From Acidisoma cellulosilyticum (GTDB taxonomy: Bacteria; Pseudomonadota; Alphaproteobacteria; Acetobacterales; Acetobacteraceae): a DNA stretch of 64,000 nucleotides. The position numbers and the translations under genes are program-made. Shown in pieces: positions 16,396 through 25,827 of the stretch. The stretch lies in the NCBI RefSeq assembly GCF_020621385.1, contig NZ_JAESVA010000004.1:372001-436000 (forward strand). Direction: 5' to 3'. Position 1 is the stretch's first letter. Every line of letters starts with the position of its first letter. A model generated the notes under the pieces. It searched no databases and had not been told where the DNA came from. It was given only the letters and a program-made list of their open reading frames with translations.

Positions 16396-17571
16396 ATGGC
16401 CGTTCAGCAGCTTGGCATCATCATGCACGGCATCACCGGGCGGATGGGGTATAACCAGCATCTGGTCCGTTCTATCGTCGCGATCCGCGACCAGGGCGGC
16501 GTGACCTTGCCGAACGGCGATCGCGTCATGCCCGATCCCATTCTGGTCGGGCGCAATCACGATAAAGTCTCGGCCCTGGCCAAGCGCCACGGTATCGCGC
16601 GTGTCGCGACGGATATCGATGCGGCGCTGGCCAACCCCGAGGACAGCATCTTTTTCGATGCGGGATCGACCCAGATGCGGGTTGATCTGCTGAAACGCGC
16701 CATCGCCGCCGGCAAGCATGTCTATTGTGAAAAGCCGATCAGCGAGACGCTGCAGGAATCGCTGGACGTCGCGATGCTGGCGCGTGACCGCGGCGTCAAA
16801 AGCGGTGTGGTACAGGATAAGCTTTATCTGCCTGGCCTGCGCAAAATCGCCATGCTGCGCGATAGCGGCTTCTTCGGGCGTATTCTCTCGGTGCGCGGCG
16901 AATTCGGCTATTGGGTCTTCGAGGGCGACTGGCAGGCGGCTCAGCGCCCGTCCTGGAATTACCGAAAAGCCGATGGCGGCGGCATCATTCTCGATATGCT
17001 GCCGCATTGGCGCTATGTGCTCGATAATCTCTTCGGTGCGGTCCGGTCCGTCAGCTGCCTGGGCGCCACCCATATTCCCGAACGCGGCGACGAAAATGGC
17101 AGCATGTATCGGGCGGATGCGGATGACGCTGCCTATGCCACCTTCCAGCTTGAGGGCGGCATCATCGCCCATATCAATTCCTCCTGGGCTGTGCGCGTGA
17201 AGCGTGACGATCTCGTCACCTTTCAGGTTGACGGCACCCATGGTTCGGCGGTCGCGGGGTTGACGCGCTGCTTCACCCAGCACCGGGTCAATACGCCGCG
17301 CCCGGTCTGGAATCCGGATCAGCCGCAGACCATGCGCTTCGAGCAGCAATGGGATGAGGTGCCCGACAACCAGATCTATGAGAACGGTTTCAAGCTGCAA
17401 TGGGAAGACTTCATCCGCCATGTCGTGGCGGGGACGGCTTGGCGGTTTGATCTTCTGGAAGGCGCGAAGGGCGTGCAACTCGCGGAACTGGCGACCCAAA
17501 GCTGGCAGGAACGACGTTGGCTGGATGTGCCGGTGCTGACATTGCCGCAATCCGCCCGCGCGGCGGCCTGA
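16396..17571 (+). CDS. Gfo/Idh/MocA-family oxidoreductase
   Basis: The 391-residue NAD(P)-dependent sugar or cyclitol dehydrogenase has a Rossmann N-terminus with an unusual nucleotide loop, MHGITGRMGYNQHL (about residues 10-23). The family lysine motif follows in HVYCEKPISET. Downstream is the substrate-domain stretch MLPHWRYVLDN, whose His is in the usual catalytic region. It is longer than the typical 330-360 residues. It is first of four genes, 4 bases before the DUF993 gene, directly behind the TetR operator. It probably makes a keto-sugar that the next enzymes isomerise and cleave (inference). Confidence 0.88.
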   Translation: MAVQQLGIIMHGITGRMGYNQHLVRSIVAIRDQGGVTLPNGDRVMPDPILVGRNHDKVSALAKRHGIARVATDIDAALANPEDSIFFDAGSTQMRVDLLKRAIAAGKHVYCEKPISETLQESLDVAMLARDRGVKSGVVQDKLYLPGLRKIAMLRDSGFFGRILSVRGEFGYWVFEGDWQAAQRPSWNYRKADGGGIILDMLPHWRYVLDNLFGAVRSVSCLGATHIPERGDENGSMYRADADDAAYATFQLEGGIIAHINSSWAVRVKRDDLVTFQVDGTHGSAVAGLTRCFTQHRVNTPRPVWNPDQPQTMRFEQQWDEVPDNQIYENGFKLQWEDFIRHVVAGTAWRFDLLEGAKGVQLAELATQSWQERRWLDVPVLTLPQSARAAA

Positions 17572-17575
17572 CGCC

Positions 17576-18742
17576 ATGACCAGCCTGATCCTACCGTCAT
17601 CGGGCGGCCTTGCCGCCTATACCCTGACCGGTGCGCCCCTGGCGCTGCCCAAGCCCGGGGCTGCGCCGCAGTTCAACCGGGTCGCCTATGCGGCGGCCCA
17701 TATCGTCGTCGATCCGCTGGCCGATAACGCGCCCTGGCTGGACCAGGCGATCGATTGGGAGCGGACGATCGCCTTCCGCACCCATCTGTGGGACCTCGGC
17801 CTTGGCGTTGCGGAAGCCATGGATACGGCGCAGCGCGGCATGGGGTTGAGCTGGCCGGGGGCGCTTGAACTCATCGGTCATAGCGTGGCGGCAGCGAAAA
17901 ACCATCCAGGCGCCGTGATTGCCTGTGGCGCCGGCACCGATCACCTGACGCCGGGCACCGATAGCAGCATCAATGACGTGATCCGCGCCTATGAGATGCA
18001 GATCGAGGCGATCGAGGCTTTGGGCGGTCGCATCATCCTGATGGCGAGCCGGGCGCTTGTGGCCGCCGCCCGCGGGCCGGATGATTATGCGAGGGTCTAT
18101 GACCGCATCCTGCGCCAGGTCAGTCAGCCCGTCATCATCCATTGGCTGGGCGAGATGTTTGACCCCGCACTCGACGGTTATTGGGGCGCTGCCGATCATT
18201 GGGACGCGATGGCTGTCTGCACCGACATCATCAATACCCATGCCGATAAGGTGGACGGCGTGAAGATTTCCCTGCTCTCGGCCGAGAAGGAGATCGCCAT
18301 GCGCCGCCGTCTGGCACCGGCCGTGCGGATGTATACCGGTGACGACTTCAACTACGCGGAGCTCATCGCAGGCGATGCGCTTGGCCATTCCCACGCCTTG
18401 CTCGGCATATTCGACGCGATCGCGCCGGCGGCCTCGGCGGCTCTGGCAAGATTGGCGGCGGGTGACGAGGCCGGCTTCCACGCAATCCTGGCGCCGACCG
18501 TGCCATTGTCGCGGCATATCTTTGCCGCGCCGACGCGCTTCTACAAAACCGGTGTCGTCTTCCTGGCCTATCTCAACGGGTTGCAGGATCATTTCCTGAT
18601 GCTCGGCGGCCAGCAGAGTGCGCGGTCGCTGCTGCATTTCGCGGAACTGTTCCGGCTGGCGGACCAGGCCGGCGTATTGCACGACCCCGAGCAGGCAGTG
18701 GCGCGCATGCGGCGCGTCATGGCGGTCGGAGGTGTGGTGTGA
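17576..18742 (+). CDS. DUF993 / dihydrodipicolinate-synthase-like protein
   Basis: The 388-residue protein matches what I recall of the DUF993 family, treated as a TIM-barrel lyase related to DHDPS/NAL aldolases. Visible landmarks are DQAIDWERTIAFRTHLWDLG near residue 60, GAGTDHLTPG, IIHWLGEMFDPALDGYWGA, and DKVDGVKISLLSAEKE, which places a Lys where the Schiff-base lysine of the superfamily would be. No activity is established for the family. It is squeezed between a sugar dehydrogenase and a sugar isomerase, overlapping the latter by 4 bases, so an aldol cleavage of an oxidised sugar is plausible. Confidence 0.75.
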   Translation: MTSLILPSSGGLAAYTLTGAPLALPKPGAAPQFNRVAYAAAHIVVDPLADNAPWLDQAIDWERTIAFRTHLWDLGLGVAEAMDTAQRGMGLSWPGALELIGHSVAAAKNHPGAVIACGAGTDHLTPGTDSSINDVIRAYEMQIEAIEALGGRIILMASRALVAAARGPDDYARVYDRILRQVSQPVIIHWLGEMFDPALDGYWGAADHWDAMAVCTDIINTHADKVDGVKISLLSAEKEIAMRRRLAPAVRMYTGDDFNYAELIAGDALGHSHALLGIFDAIAPAASAALARLAAGDEAGFHAILAPTVPLSRHIFAAPTRFYKTGVVFLAYLNGLQDHFLMLGGQQSARSLLHFAELFRLADQAGVLHDPEQAVARMRRVMAVGGVV

Positions 18743-19563
18743 GCCTCGCCGGTCTCTCCATCAACCTTGCCACCATCCGTCAGCAATATGGTTTTGCCGC
18801 TGCGGTCGATGCCTGTCTGGCGCAGAATATTACCGCCATCGCGCCCTGGCGCGACCAGATTCACGCCATCGGCTTGGATGAGGCTGCGCGCATCGTGCGG
18901 TCGAACGGGCTGACGGTGACGGGTCTTTGCCGGGGTGGCATGTTTCCGGCGACGACGCCCGAAGGCCTGGCCGCTGCGATCGAAGACAATAAGCGCGCGG
19001 TGGATGAGGCGGTGGCGCTGGATGCCGAATGCCTCGTACTCGTCGTCGGCGGCCTGCCCGGAGGATCGCGGGACCTGCCGGCGGCACGCGGCATGGTTCT
19101 GGACGGATTGGCGGCGCTTCTGCCCTATGCGCAGGCCCAGAATATGCCGCTTGCGATCGAGCCCCTGCATCCGATGTATGCGGCCGACCGCGCCTGCGTG
19201 AATACGCTGGAACAGGCGCTTGACCTCTGTGACCAATTCGGACCCGATATCGGCGTCGCCATCGACGCCTATCACGTCTGGTGGGATCCTAAGCTGGCCG
19301 AGCAGATTGCGCGTGCGGGCGCGGGCGGCCGGATTTTGGCGCATCATATCTGCGATTGGCTGGTGCCGACGCGGGACCTGTTGCTCGATCGCGGCATGAT
19401 GGGGGATGGTGTGATCGATCTGAAGGCGCTGCGCGCCATGATCGAGGCCGCGGGCTATCACGGTCCTCAGGAAGTCGAGATTTTCTCTGCTGAGAACTGG
19501 GGAAAGCGGCCGGGCGACGCGGTTATTGCGACCTGTATCGAGCGGTTCGAGACCGTCTGCTGA
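18739..19563 (+). CDS. sugar phosphate isomerase/epimerase family protein
   Basis: The 274-residue TIM-barrel protein is of the xylose-isomerase-like superfamily. Metal-ligand candidates are the Glu in LAIEPLHPMYA, the Asp/His in VAIDAYHVWWDP, the His in LAHHICDW and the Glu in GPQEVEIFS, in the usual order. It starts GTG (overlap of 4 bases with the DUF993 gene) and is followed 38 bases later by the aldehyde dehydrogenase. Members act as epimerases, isomerases, dehydratases or lactonases; the exact reaction cannot be told. Confidence 0.85.
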   Translation: MSLAGLSINLATIRQQYGFAAAVDACLAQNITAIAPWRDQIHAIGLDEAARIVRSNGLTVTGLCRGGMFPATTPEGLAAAIEDNKRAVDEAVALDAECLVLVVGGLPGGSRDLPAARGMVLDGLAALLPYAQAQNMPLAIEPLHPMYAADRACVNTLEQALDLCDQFGPDIGVAIDAYHVWWDPKLAEQIARAGAGGRILAHHICDWLVPTRDLLLDRGMMGDGVIDLKALRAMIEAAGYHGPQEVEIFSAENWGKRPGDAVIATCIERFETVC

Positions 19564-19601
19564 GCACAATCGCGCAAAGACGCGAAGGGAAGGATGAGAC
19601 G

Positions 19602-20969
19602 ATGAGCTTCCAGTCACATAATCCGGCCAATGGCGAGCTGCTGGGCAATTATCCCGAGCATGACAAGGCGGAGACCGAACGGCGGCTGCAATCCGTCTGG
19701 GAGGGTTGGCAGACGTGGTCGCGCAAGCCCGTCGCCGATCGTTGCGCCTTTCTGCTGCGTCTGGCCGATCTGCTGGAGGAGCGGGCCGTTGACTACGGTC
19801 GGCTAATTACGCTGGAAATGGGCAAGCCTCTGCCCGAGGCGATCGGCGAGGTAAAGAAGGCCGCGTCCGGCGCGCGGCATTTCGCCGCTGCGGCCGATGA
19901 CTACCTCAAGCCCGAGGCGATTGCGGGCACACCCGCGCAGATCCATTACCAGTCGATCGGACCCATTTTCGGCATCATGCCCTGGAATCTGCCCTTCTGG
20001 CAGGTGCTGCGCTTTTTCATCCCGGCCGCGCTGATCGGCAATACCGTTCTGGTCAAACACGCGGAGACCGTGCAGGGCTCGGCCGAGGCTTTGGAGCAGC
20101 TGATACGCGATGCCGGGGGACCGGAAGGGCTTTACGTCAATCTCGCCATCCAAAGGGATGCGGCAGCGGCCGTGATCGCGGACCCGCGCATCCGCGCGGT
20201 GACCGTGACCGGCAGCGTCGCGGCGGGACGGGCGGTCGCGGCCGAGGCCGGTCGGCATGGCAAGAAGGTGGTGCTGGAACTCGGTGGCTCGGACCCCTTC
20301 GTCGTGTTGGAGGATGCCGATCTTGCCAAGGCGGTGCAGCTTGGTGTGGTCTCCCGCTTCTCCAACAACGCGCAGAGCTGCATCGCGGCCAAACGGTTCC
20401 TGGTCGCGGAGCCTTTGATGGAAGCCTTCACCAAGGCTTTCGTGGAACAGGCGGCGGCCCTGCCGATGGGCGATCCCATGGTCGAGGGGATCAAGCTCGG
20501 GCCATTGGCGCGGGCGGATCTGCGCGACAATGTCCATCGTCAGGTGCAGGCGGCGGTGGAGGCCGGCGCGCGGGTATTGACCGGCGGTGAGCCGACAGCC
20601 GGCGCAGGCAATTTCTATCCGCCGACGGTTTTGGTGGATCTGCCCTTCACCGCCCCGATTGCGGCGGAGGAATTCTTTGGCCCTGTCGCGATGATCTTCT
20701 CGTTCAAGACGGAAGACGACGCGATCCGTCTTGCCAATGCGAGCGAATTTGGCCTGGGGGCGGCGGTGTGGAGCCGTGATCTGGACCGGGCCCGCAACGT
20801 CGCCGCACAGCTGGAGGCCGGCGCCGTCTTCATCAATGATTTCGTTCGGTCCGATCCGCGCGCGCCCTTCGGCGGCGTCAAGGCTTCCGGTTTCGGCCGC
20901 GAGCTCGGCGAGTTAGGGGCACGCGAGCTCAGCAACGCAAAACTGGTCTGGGGTGGCGTCGAGGCCTGA
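19602..20969 (+). CDS. NAD(P)-dependent aldehyde dehydrogenase, succinate-semialdehyde type
   Basis: The 455-residue enzyme has the general-base Glu226 in LELGGSDPFVVL, nucleophile Cys260 in NNAQSCIAAKRF and oxyanion Asn in MPWNLPFWQ. The LGGSDPF variant is typical of Sad/GabD2-like semialdehyde dehydrogenases, and length fits. It ends the TetR-linked operon, so it probably oxidises an aldehyde fragment released by the DUF993 protein to an acid that enters central metabolism (inference). A strong hairpin follows. Confidence 0.88.
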   Translation: MSFQSHNPANGELLGNYPEHDKAETERRLQSVWEGWQTWSRKPVADRCAFLLRLADLLEERAVDYGRLITLEMGKPLPEAIGEVKKAASGARHFAAAADDYLKPEAIAGTPAQIHYQSIGPIFGIMPWNLPFWQVLRFFIPAALIGNTVLVKHAETVQGSAEALEQLIRDAGGPEGLYVNLAIQRDAAAAVIADPRIRAVTVTGSVAAGRAVAAEAGRHGKKVVLELGGSDPFVVLEDADLAKAVQLGVVSRFSNNAQSCIAAKRFLVAEPLMEAFTKAFVEQAAALPMGDPMVEGIKLGPLARADLRDNVHRQVQAAVEAGARVLTGGEPTAGAGNFYPPTVLVDLPFTAPIAAEEFFGPVAMIFSFKTEDDAIRLANASEFGLGAAVWSRDLDRARNVAAQLEAGAVFINDFVRSDPRAPFGGVKASGFGRELGELGARELSNAKLVWGGVEA

Positions 20970-21000
20970 CCCGGTCAGCGATTTCGCGTCACGGGCTGGT

Positions 21001-21030
21001 GGGCGCGACAGGTCTCCTTATGTCGCGCCC
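21001..21030. terminator. bidirectional terminator hairpin
   Basis: GGGCGCGACA (21001-21010) pairs perfectly with TGTCGCGCCC (21021-21030) over a 10-nt loop, placed between the convergent aldehyde dehydrogenase and the end of the GNAT gene, whose last codons it overlaps. Confidence 0.7.
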
Positions 21031-21584
21031 GGCATAGGATCTGAGAGGGCTCGACGGCCGGACGGGCGATTATAATCCGTCAAGCGCAATCCCATGAGAT
21101 ATTCGTCGTAATACACCCCGTCCAGCTGCACCGCGCGGGGCTCCTGGCCGTATTGGGTAAAACCTGCGCGCCGATAAAGACCGATGGCACCAGCGTTTGA
21201 CGTGCCAACGGTCAGCCTTGCCTCCTCGACGACCTGCGCGGCGTCGGTGAGCACCGCGTCCAAAAGCTTGGCCGCGAGACCCGCCCGACGCGCGCGCGGG
21301 GACACGAAGACGCCCCAGACAATGCCCTTATGCCTTGTCTTGGGGGCGTCCGAGGGAAAGAGGGCAGCCATTCCAACCAAATTCTGCCAAGCATCCAATG
21401 CGCCGAAGATGATGTTGCGCTCAAGGCGTTCGACAAACCACTCTGTTGGTTTTGCACGCTCATCTTCCCACATGGCGCCAAAGGCCTGGGGGCAAGTCTT
21501 GAGTCCTTCTAGGCGAAGCTCCCTGAAACACGCGACGTCTAAGGAGACAAGACGGCGGATCGCGTTTGGCGCAGGATCAGGCAT
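21018..21584 (-). CDS. GNAT-family N-acetyltransferase
   Basis: The 188-residue protein has the acetyl-CoA-binding segment VSPRARRAGLAAKLLDAVL (motif A, R-x-x-G-x-A) and the C-terminal GAIGLYRRAGFTQYG. It would transfer acetyl from acetyl-CoA to an amine. It stands alone, convergent with the aldehyde dehydrogenase, and context does not hint at its substrate. Confidence 0.85.
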   Translation of the reverse strand: MPDPAPNAIRRLVSLDVACFRELRLEGLKTCPQAFGAMWEDERAKPTEWFVERLERNIIFGALDAWQNLVGMAALFPSDAPKTRHKGIVWGVFVSPRARRAGLAAKLLDAVLTDAAQVVEEARLTVGTSNAGAIGLYRRAGFTQYGQEPRAVQLDGVYYDEYLMGLRLTDYNRPSGRRALSDPMPGAT

Positions 21585-21957
21585 GGCAACCTATGTCGAT
21601 TGGCGGATGAGTTGCGGTCTTTATCCTTCTTAAGACTTTGCGCTGCCACCGGATATGAGATTTGTGACGAGGCGCCGGGCCTATTCGCACAAGCATGCAG
21701 CATATTCGAACATTTATTATGTTTGATTCTTTGTATAAAAATAAGGCTGGCGACCTTACCATCTCAATGATTTCAACCTTTATCTCTATAATAAGCCGAT
21801 AATTTGGGCATAAATCGTAAGGGAAATACATTTCTGAGGGCGCTGCGATGGATGAGACGGCAGAAAATTTCTGTTGACGGATAGAAAACAACAATTCAAT
21901 TGTGCGTTCGGACATTTGAATGGACGTGCTCTCCCTCCAACGCACTGGAAAGCGACC
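21585..21957. other. A+T-rich intergenic region, no supported gene
   Basis: This 373-base spacer lies between the divergent GNAT and permease genes and is visibly richer in A+T than its flanks. A 131-codon minus-strand frame spans it but has no family resemblance and would overlap both neighbours, so I do not call it. Promoters for both genes should be here; TTGATT...TATAAA near 21724-21740 is a weak candidate. Confidence 0.5.
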
Positions 21958-23406
21958 ATGATCATCGATCAACCTGGCAAAGTTTACGACCGTCCAGGGC
22001 TTGCCGGCAATTCCGTCGGCCTAACCACGCTCGTCATGCAGAGCGTCGCGCAAATAGCACCGGCCGTCGGCGTCCTGACGACGATTGGTTTCAATACCCA
22101 GCAGGCGGGCCTGGGCGCCCCCTCCACCTATCTGCTGGCATTCGTCATCGCGATGGTCGTCGCGACATCGCTCAGCCAATTGGCGAAGTTCTTCCCGTCC
22201 GCCGGCGGGTTCTACACCTATGTCAGCGCGACCGTCGGCCCAAGCTCGGGCTTCATGGTCGGGTGGATCTATTCGTGGTTTGTGGCCGCTATACCCGGTG
22301 CTTTGGCATCCTATACGGCCTTTTTGCTTCAGGGCGAGTTGAAGCAGCAATATGGCATCAATATTCCCTGGCCGATCTTCGTCATCGCCATTTTGCTGTT
22401 CGTTGCCTATATCGGCTTCCGTGGGATCGCGGTCTCCGGCAAGATGCTGACGATTTTCTCCATCGCAGAAATGATCATTGTCCTGGCTTTGGCGATCACC
22501 GGTATCGCCGCGCCCGGCCCAGGCGGCATCTCGGTCGCAGGCTTTAACCCGGCCAGCAGCACCAGCACGCACGGGTTTTACATCGCCGTGGTGCTATCGA
22601 TCTTTGCCTTTACGGGATGGGAAGGTGCGGCGGCTGTCGCCGAGGAGGCCCGCAACCCGCGTAAAACAATTCCCCGCGCCATCCTGGGGTCTCTGATCCT
22701 GCTTGGCGTGTATTACGTATTCTGTTCCTGGGGTCTTCAGATCGGATGGGGCACGCAGCACCTGTCAAGCCTCGCGAGTTCCACGGAAAATCCTGCCTTC
22801 GTTCTCGCCCATCGGGTTTGGGGCGCCGGCTGGGTCTTGGTACTGCTCGCTTTGCTGAATTCCGGCATCGCCGTCTGCATCGCCTGCACCGTCGATTCAA
22901 CCCGGAACTGGTACGCAATGGCCCGGGCGGAGGCGCTGCCGCAATGGGTCGCCTTCATTCACCCGGAACACCGCACCCCTGCCCATGCGGTTTTTGCCCA
23001 GGCAGCGCTGGCCCTGCTGGTCGGACTTGGCGGAGGCTGGCTGGTCGGGCCGGATAATATCTTCTATCTGCTGGGAACCGTCGGTACCCTCGTCTATGTC
23101 GTGGTTTACACCTTGGGCAATATCGGTGTGGTCCGCTTCTTTCTGACCGTGCGTCGGCAGGATTTCAATCCGATCATCCATCTCATCTTTCCGATTATTT
23201 CCACGGTCGCACTCTTGGTCGTCGCCTATTATTCGCTGGTGCCTCTGCCGGCGCCGCCTGTCTCCTACGCCCCCCTGGTGGCTGCAATCCTTCTTCTCCT
23301 CGGCTTTGCCGTTCTTCTGAAACTGCGGCGCAGCGGCAAACAGGGCTGGCGAACCTTGTCCAAGGCGGTGGTCGAGCTTGACGCTAAAGGGGCAAGCGCA
23401 GTTTAG
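21958..23406 (+). CDS. APC-superfamily amino-acid permease
   Basis: The 482-residue membrane protein has about 12 hydrophobic helices. Helix one carries GLTTLVMQSVAQIAPAVGVL, matching the APC substrate-binding break, and SIFAFTGWEGAAAVAEEARN is the classic helix-6 to loop motif of the YjeH/YhdG-like branch. ATG 21958 is preferred over an upstream in-frame start because homology and the cytoplasmic tail begin there. It is a single gene ended by a hairpin. The substrate is probably an amino acid or amine. Confidence 0.88.
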   Translation: MIIDQPGKVYDRPGLAGNSVGLTTLVMQSVAQIAPAVGVLTTIGFNTQQAGLGAPSTYLLAFVIAMVVATSLSQLAKFFPSAGGFYTYVSATVGPSSGFMVGWIYSWFVAAIPGALASYTAFLLQGELKQQYGINIPWPIFVIAILLFVAYIGFRGIAVSGKMLTIFSIAEMIIVLALAITGIAAPGPGGISVAGFNPASSTSTHGFYIAVVLSIFAFTGWEGAAAVAEEARNPRKTIPRAILGSLILLGVYYVFCSWGLQIGWGTQHLSSLASSTENPAFVLAHRVWGAGWVLVLLALLNSGIAVCIACTVDSTRNWYAMARAEALPQWVAFIHPEHRTPAHAVFAQAALALLVGLGGGWLVGPDNIFYLLGTVGTLVYVVVYTLGNIGVVRFFLTVRRQDFNPIIHLIFPIISTVALLVVAYYSLVPLPAPPVSYAPLVAAILLLLGFAVLLKLRRSGKQGWRTLSKAVVELDAKGASAV

Positions 23407-23417
23407 ACGCGGTAAGG

Positions 23418-23451
23418 GGAGGGGAAGGCGTGCTGATAGCCTCGCCCCTCC
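23418..23451 (+). terminator. hairpin after the permease gene
   Basis: GGAGGGG (23418-23424) pairs with CCCCTCC (23445-23451); an inner GGC/GCC pair extends the stem around GTGCTGATA. It separates the permease from the DeoR operon. Confidence 0.5.
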
Positions 23452-23483
23452 GGCCGCCATGACATTGAGCAGGATCCAATACC

Positions 23484-24245
23484 TTGAGCGCCCATAAACG
23501 ACATGCCCGGATTCTTGAGCTTCTGGAGACCGAAGGACGCCTGATGGTGTCCGATCTGGCCAATCGGCTGGAGGTTTCGGAAATGACGATCAGGCGGGAT
23601 TTCGAGGTCCTGGAGCAGACGGGCGTGCTGTCGCGGGTTCATGGCGGTGCAGTCCCCTCCGACAGCCGCAGCTACGAGCCGCCTTTCGCGGTCCGGATCG
23701 GCCGCAATATCGAGGCTAAGCAGCGTATCGGGCAATTGGCGGCGGGATTGTTGCGTGATGGAGAAACGGTGATTCTCGATGCAGGAACGACGACGCTGGA
23801 AATCGCCCGCGCGCTGCGCGGTCGGAAAAACCTCCGCATTCTGGCATTGAGCCTGCATATCGCCGATGTGCTGGTGGATGAAACCGGAATCACGACGATG
23901 CTCAGCGGCGGGGTTGCTCGCCCGGGCGAGCGCTCCTTCATCGGCACTTTGGCCGAGCAGACATTCAGGGAATTGTCGTTTGATACTTTGTTTTTGACTG
24001 TCGGGGGTATCGACCCGCAATCCGGCCTCACCGAATACAATCTGGATGATGCCGGCATCAAGCGCGCGGCTTGCGCCAGCGCGCGGCGTCGCATCGCCGT
24101 CGCGGACGGTTCCAAAATCGGCAAAACCGCCTTCGTTAAAATCTGCGCCATCGACGATCTGGACATCCTCATCACGGATTCCACGGCGCCCGATGACGTT
24201 CTCAATCATTTTAGACAAGCAGGCGTCGAGGTCATCGTCGCTTAG
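23484..24245 (+). CDS. DeoR/GlpR-family transcriptional regulator
   Basis: The 253-residue repressor has the N-terminal winged helix (VSDLANRLEVSEMTIRRDFE, about residues 22-41, then LSRVHGGAV). The DeoR sensor domain follows with DAGTTTLEIARAL and VADGSKIGKTAF, which bind phosphosugars. It starts at TTG 23484 with AGGA 10 bases upstream. It leads an operon (GMC, SIS, ROK kinase), spaced 14 bases from the GMC gene, and probably senses a phosphorylated intermediate made by the ROK kinase. Confidence 0.9.
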   Translation: MSAHKRHARILELLETEGRLMVSDLANRLEVSEMTIRRDFEVLEQTGVLSRVHGGAVPSDSRSYEPPFAVRIGRNIEAKQRIGQLAAGLLRDGETVILDAGTTTLEIARALRGRKNLRILALSLHIADVLVDETGITTMLSGGVARPGERSFIGTLAEQTFRELSFDTLFLTVGGIDPQSGLTEYNLDDAGIKRAACASARRRIAVADGSKIGKTAFVKICAIDDLDILITDSTAPDDVLNHFRQAGVEVIVA

Positions 24246-24259
24246 CGCTAGGGGTCTCC

Positions 24260-25789
24260 ATGGCTTCCGTCCAGACAATACCATCTGACATACATACCGT
24301 CGTTATTGGCGGAGGCACCGGTGGCGCGACTTGCGCTGGCCTTCTTGCCGCACACGGATCTGAATCGGTCCTGCTTCTGGAAGCCGGCCCCGATTACGGC
24401 GCTTTTCAAGCCGGCCGATGGCCGAAGGACCTTTTGGATGCGCGGGCCATTCCCTTGTCCCATGATTGGGGTCTCAATAGCGGCGCGGTTTACCCGGACC
24501 GGATAATCGATTTTCCGCGGGCGCGGGTGATGGGTGGCTGTTCGGCGCATAACGGCTGCACCGCATCGGTCGGTGCCCGCGCGGACTACGACCAATGGGT
24601 AGAGGACGGGAATGACGGTTGGGGCGCGATTGCGATGGCCCCTTTGCTGGATTTGATGCGCAAGCGCTTCCGGGTCCAGACTTTGACAGTCGGTGAACTC
24701 ACCATGGCGCAGGCCGCCTTCATGCGGGCAGGCCAAGCCGCAGGCTTGCCCTTCGCGGATGATCTCGATCAATTGGAGGCGGGTATCGGCATAGGGCCGA
24801 TGACCGCGAATATTGTGGATGGCACGCGGTGGAACAGCGCCTTCGCTTTCGTCGACCCCGTCAGGCAAAAACCGAATTTCACCGTGATGGGGGATGTTCT
24901 GGTCGATCGCGTGGTGGTGGAGCAAGGGGTTGTGCGTGGCCTGCATATCCACCGACAAGGCGAAAGCCATTACATTCAATGCCAGCGCGTGATTCTGGCG
25001 GGAGGCGCCTATGGCAGCCCAGCGGTTCTGCTGCGATCTGGCATAGGGCCGGAAGCGGAATTGATGAAGCATCAGATCGCGGTCGCCGTCGCTCTTCGGG
25101 GGGTGGGCGAGAATCTTCTCGATCATCCTTGCATTCAACTGGATTTTGAGGGAAGTCCCGCGTTCCTGGAATCGGTTCGGACGAATAGTCGCCACGTCGA
25201 TGAGCAGACCGTGGGCCGCGCCAAATCCGACCGCTGCGATAGCGGACCCTATGATATCCACGCCTTCCTTGTGGCCGGTGCCAATAGCGGCCATCCCGGT
25301 CTGCCACCGATCTCGATCTATGGTGGTGCCATGCGCGCGAAGTCCCAGGGCCGCGTGACGCTTAAAGATGCATCGCCGCATTCGGTCGTTGCTGTCGATC
25401 CGCGTTACGGGACCGATCCAGAAGGGCATGATCTGGCCGTGCTGCGTCAGGCCAAGGCGCTATTGACGGAAATATCCGAGGAAGCGGAATTCGCCAAGGT
25501 TCTGGGCAAACCCGTGCCGCGGGACTTTTCCGATTTCGCTGGCAGCATCGTCAATTACTGCCATCCGGCGGGTACTTGCAAAATGGGTCCGCCGACCGAT
25601 CCGGACGCCGTTGTCGGCGCGGACGGGCAGGTGCATGGCGTCAGCGGCCTGTATGTGGCAGATGCTTCTGTCATGCCGAGCATAACGCGCGGCAATATCA
25701 ATCTTCCCACGGCTGCGATTGCCGCCCGCATCGTGGCGAAGATGCTGACTATAACGCCCAGTGATTTGGCGACGCGCAGCGCCATATGA
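24260..25789 (+). CDS. GMC-family FAD-dependent oxidoreductase
   Basis: The 509-residue flavoenzyme starts with an FAD loop, VVIGGGTGGATCAGLLA (residues about 14-30). The GMC signature region is ARVMGGCSAHNGCTAS, the catalytic His region NYCHPAGTCKMG and the C-terminal FAD segment LYVADASVMPSITRGNIN. It oxidises a sugar or alcohol. It is only distantly like the GMC enzyme at 9032-10735. The SIS gene follows 38 bases later, so oxidation, isomerisation and phosphorylation are encoded together. Confidence 0.9.
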   Translation: MASVQTIPSDIHTVVIGGGTGGATCAGLLAAHGSESVLLLEAGPDYGAFQAGRWPKDLLDARAIPLSHDWGLNSGAVYPDRIIDFPRARVMGGCSAHNGCTASVGARADYDQWVEDGNDGWGAIAMAPLLDLMRKRFRVQTLTVGELTMAQAAFMRAGQAAGLPFADDLDQLEAGIGIGPMTANIVDGTRWNSAFAFVDPVRQKPNFTVMGDVLVDRVVVEQGVVRGLHIHRQGESHYIQCQRVILAGGAYGSPAVLLRSGIGPEAELMKHQIAVAVALRGVGENLLDHPCIQLDFEGSPAFLESVRTNSRHVDEQTVGRAKSDRCDSGPYDIHAFLVAGANSGHPGLPPISIYGGAMRAKSQGRVTLKDASPHSVVAVDPRYGTDPEGHDLAVLRQAKALLTEISEEAEFAKVLGKPVPRDFSDFAGSIVNYCHPAGTCKMGPPTDPDAVVGADGQVHGVSGLYVADASVMPSITRGNINLPTAAIAARIVAKMLTITPSDLATRSAI

Positions 25790-25827
25790 TGGTGCGTCAT
25801 GCATTTACCCTCGAAAGAGAGAGTTCG

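Noticed and set aside
21577-21972. 131-codon minus-strand reading frame in the spacer before the APC permease
   Set aside because: It has no family resemblance, lies in A+T-rich spacer, overlaps the starts of both neighbours and has no convincing ribosome site.
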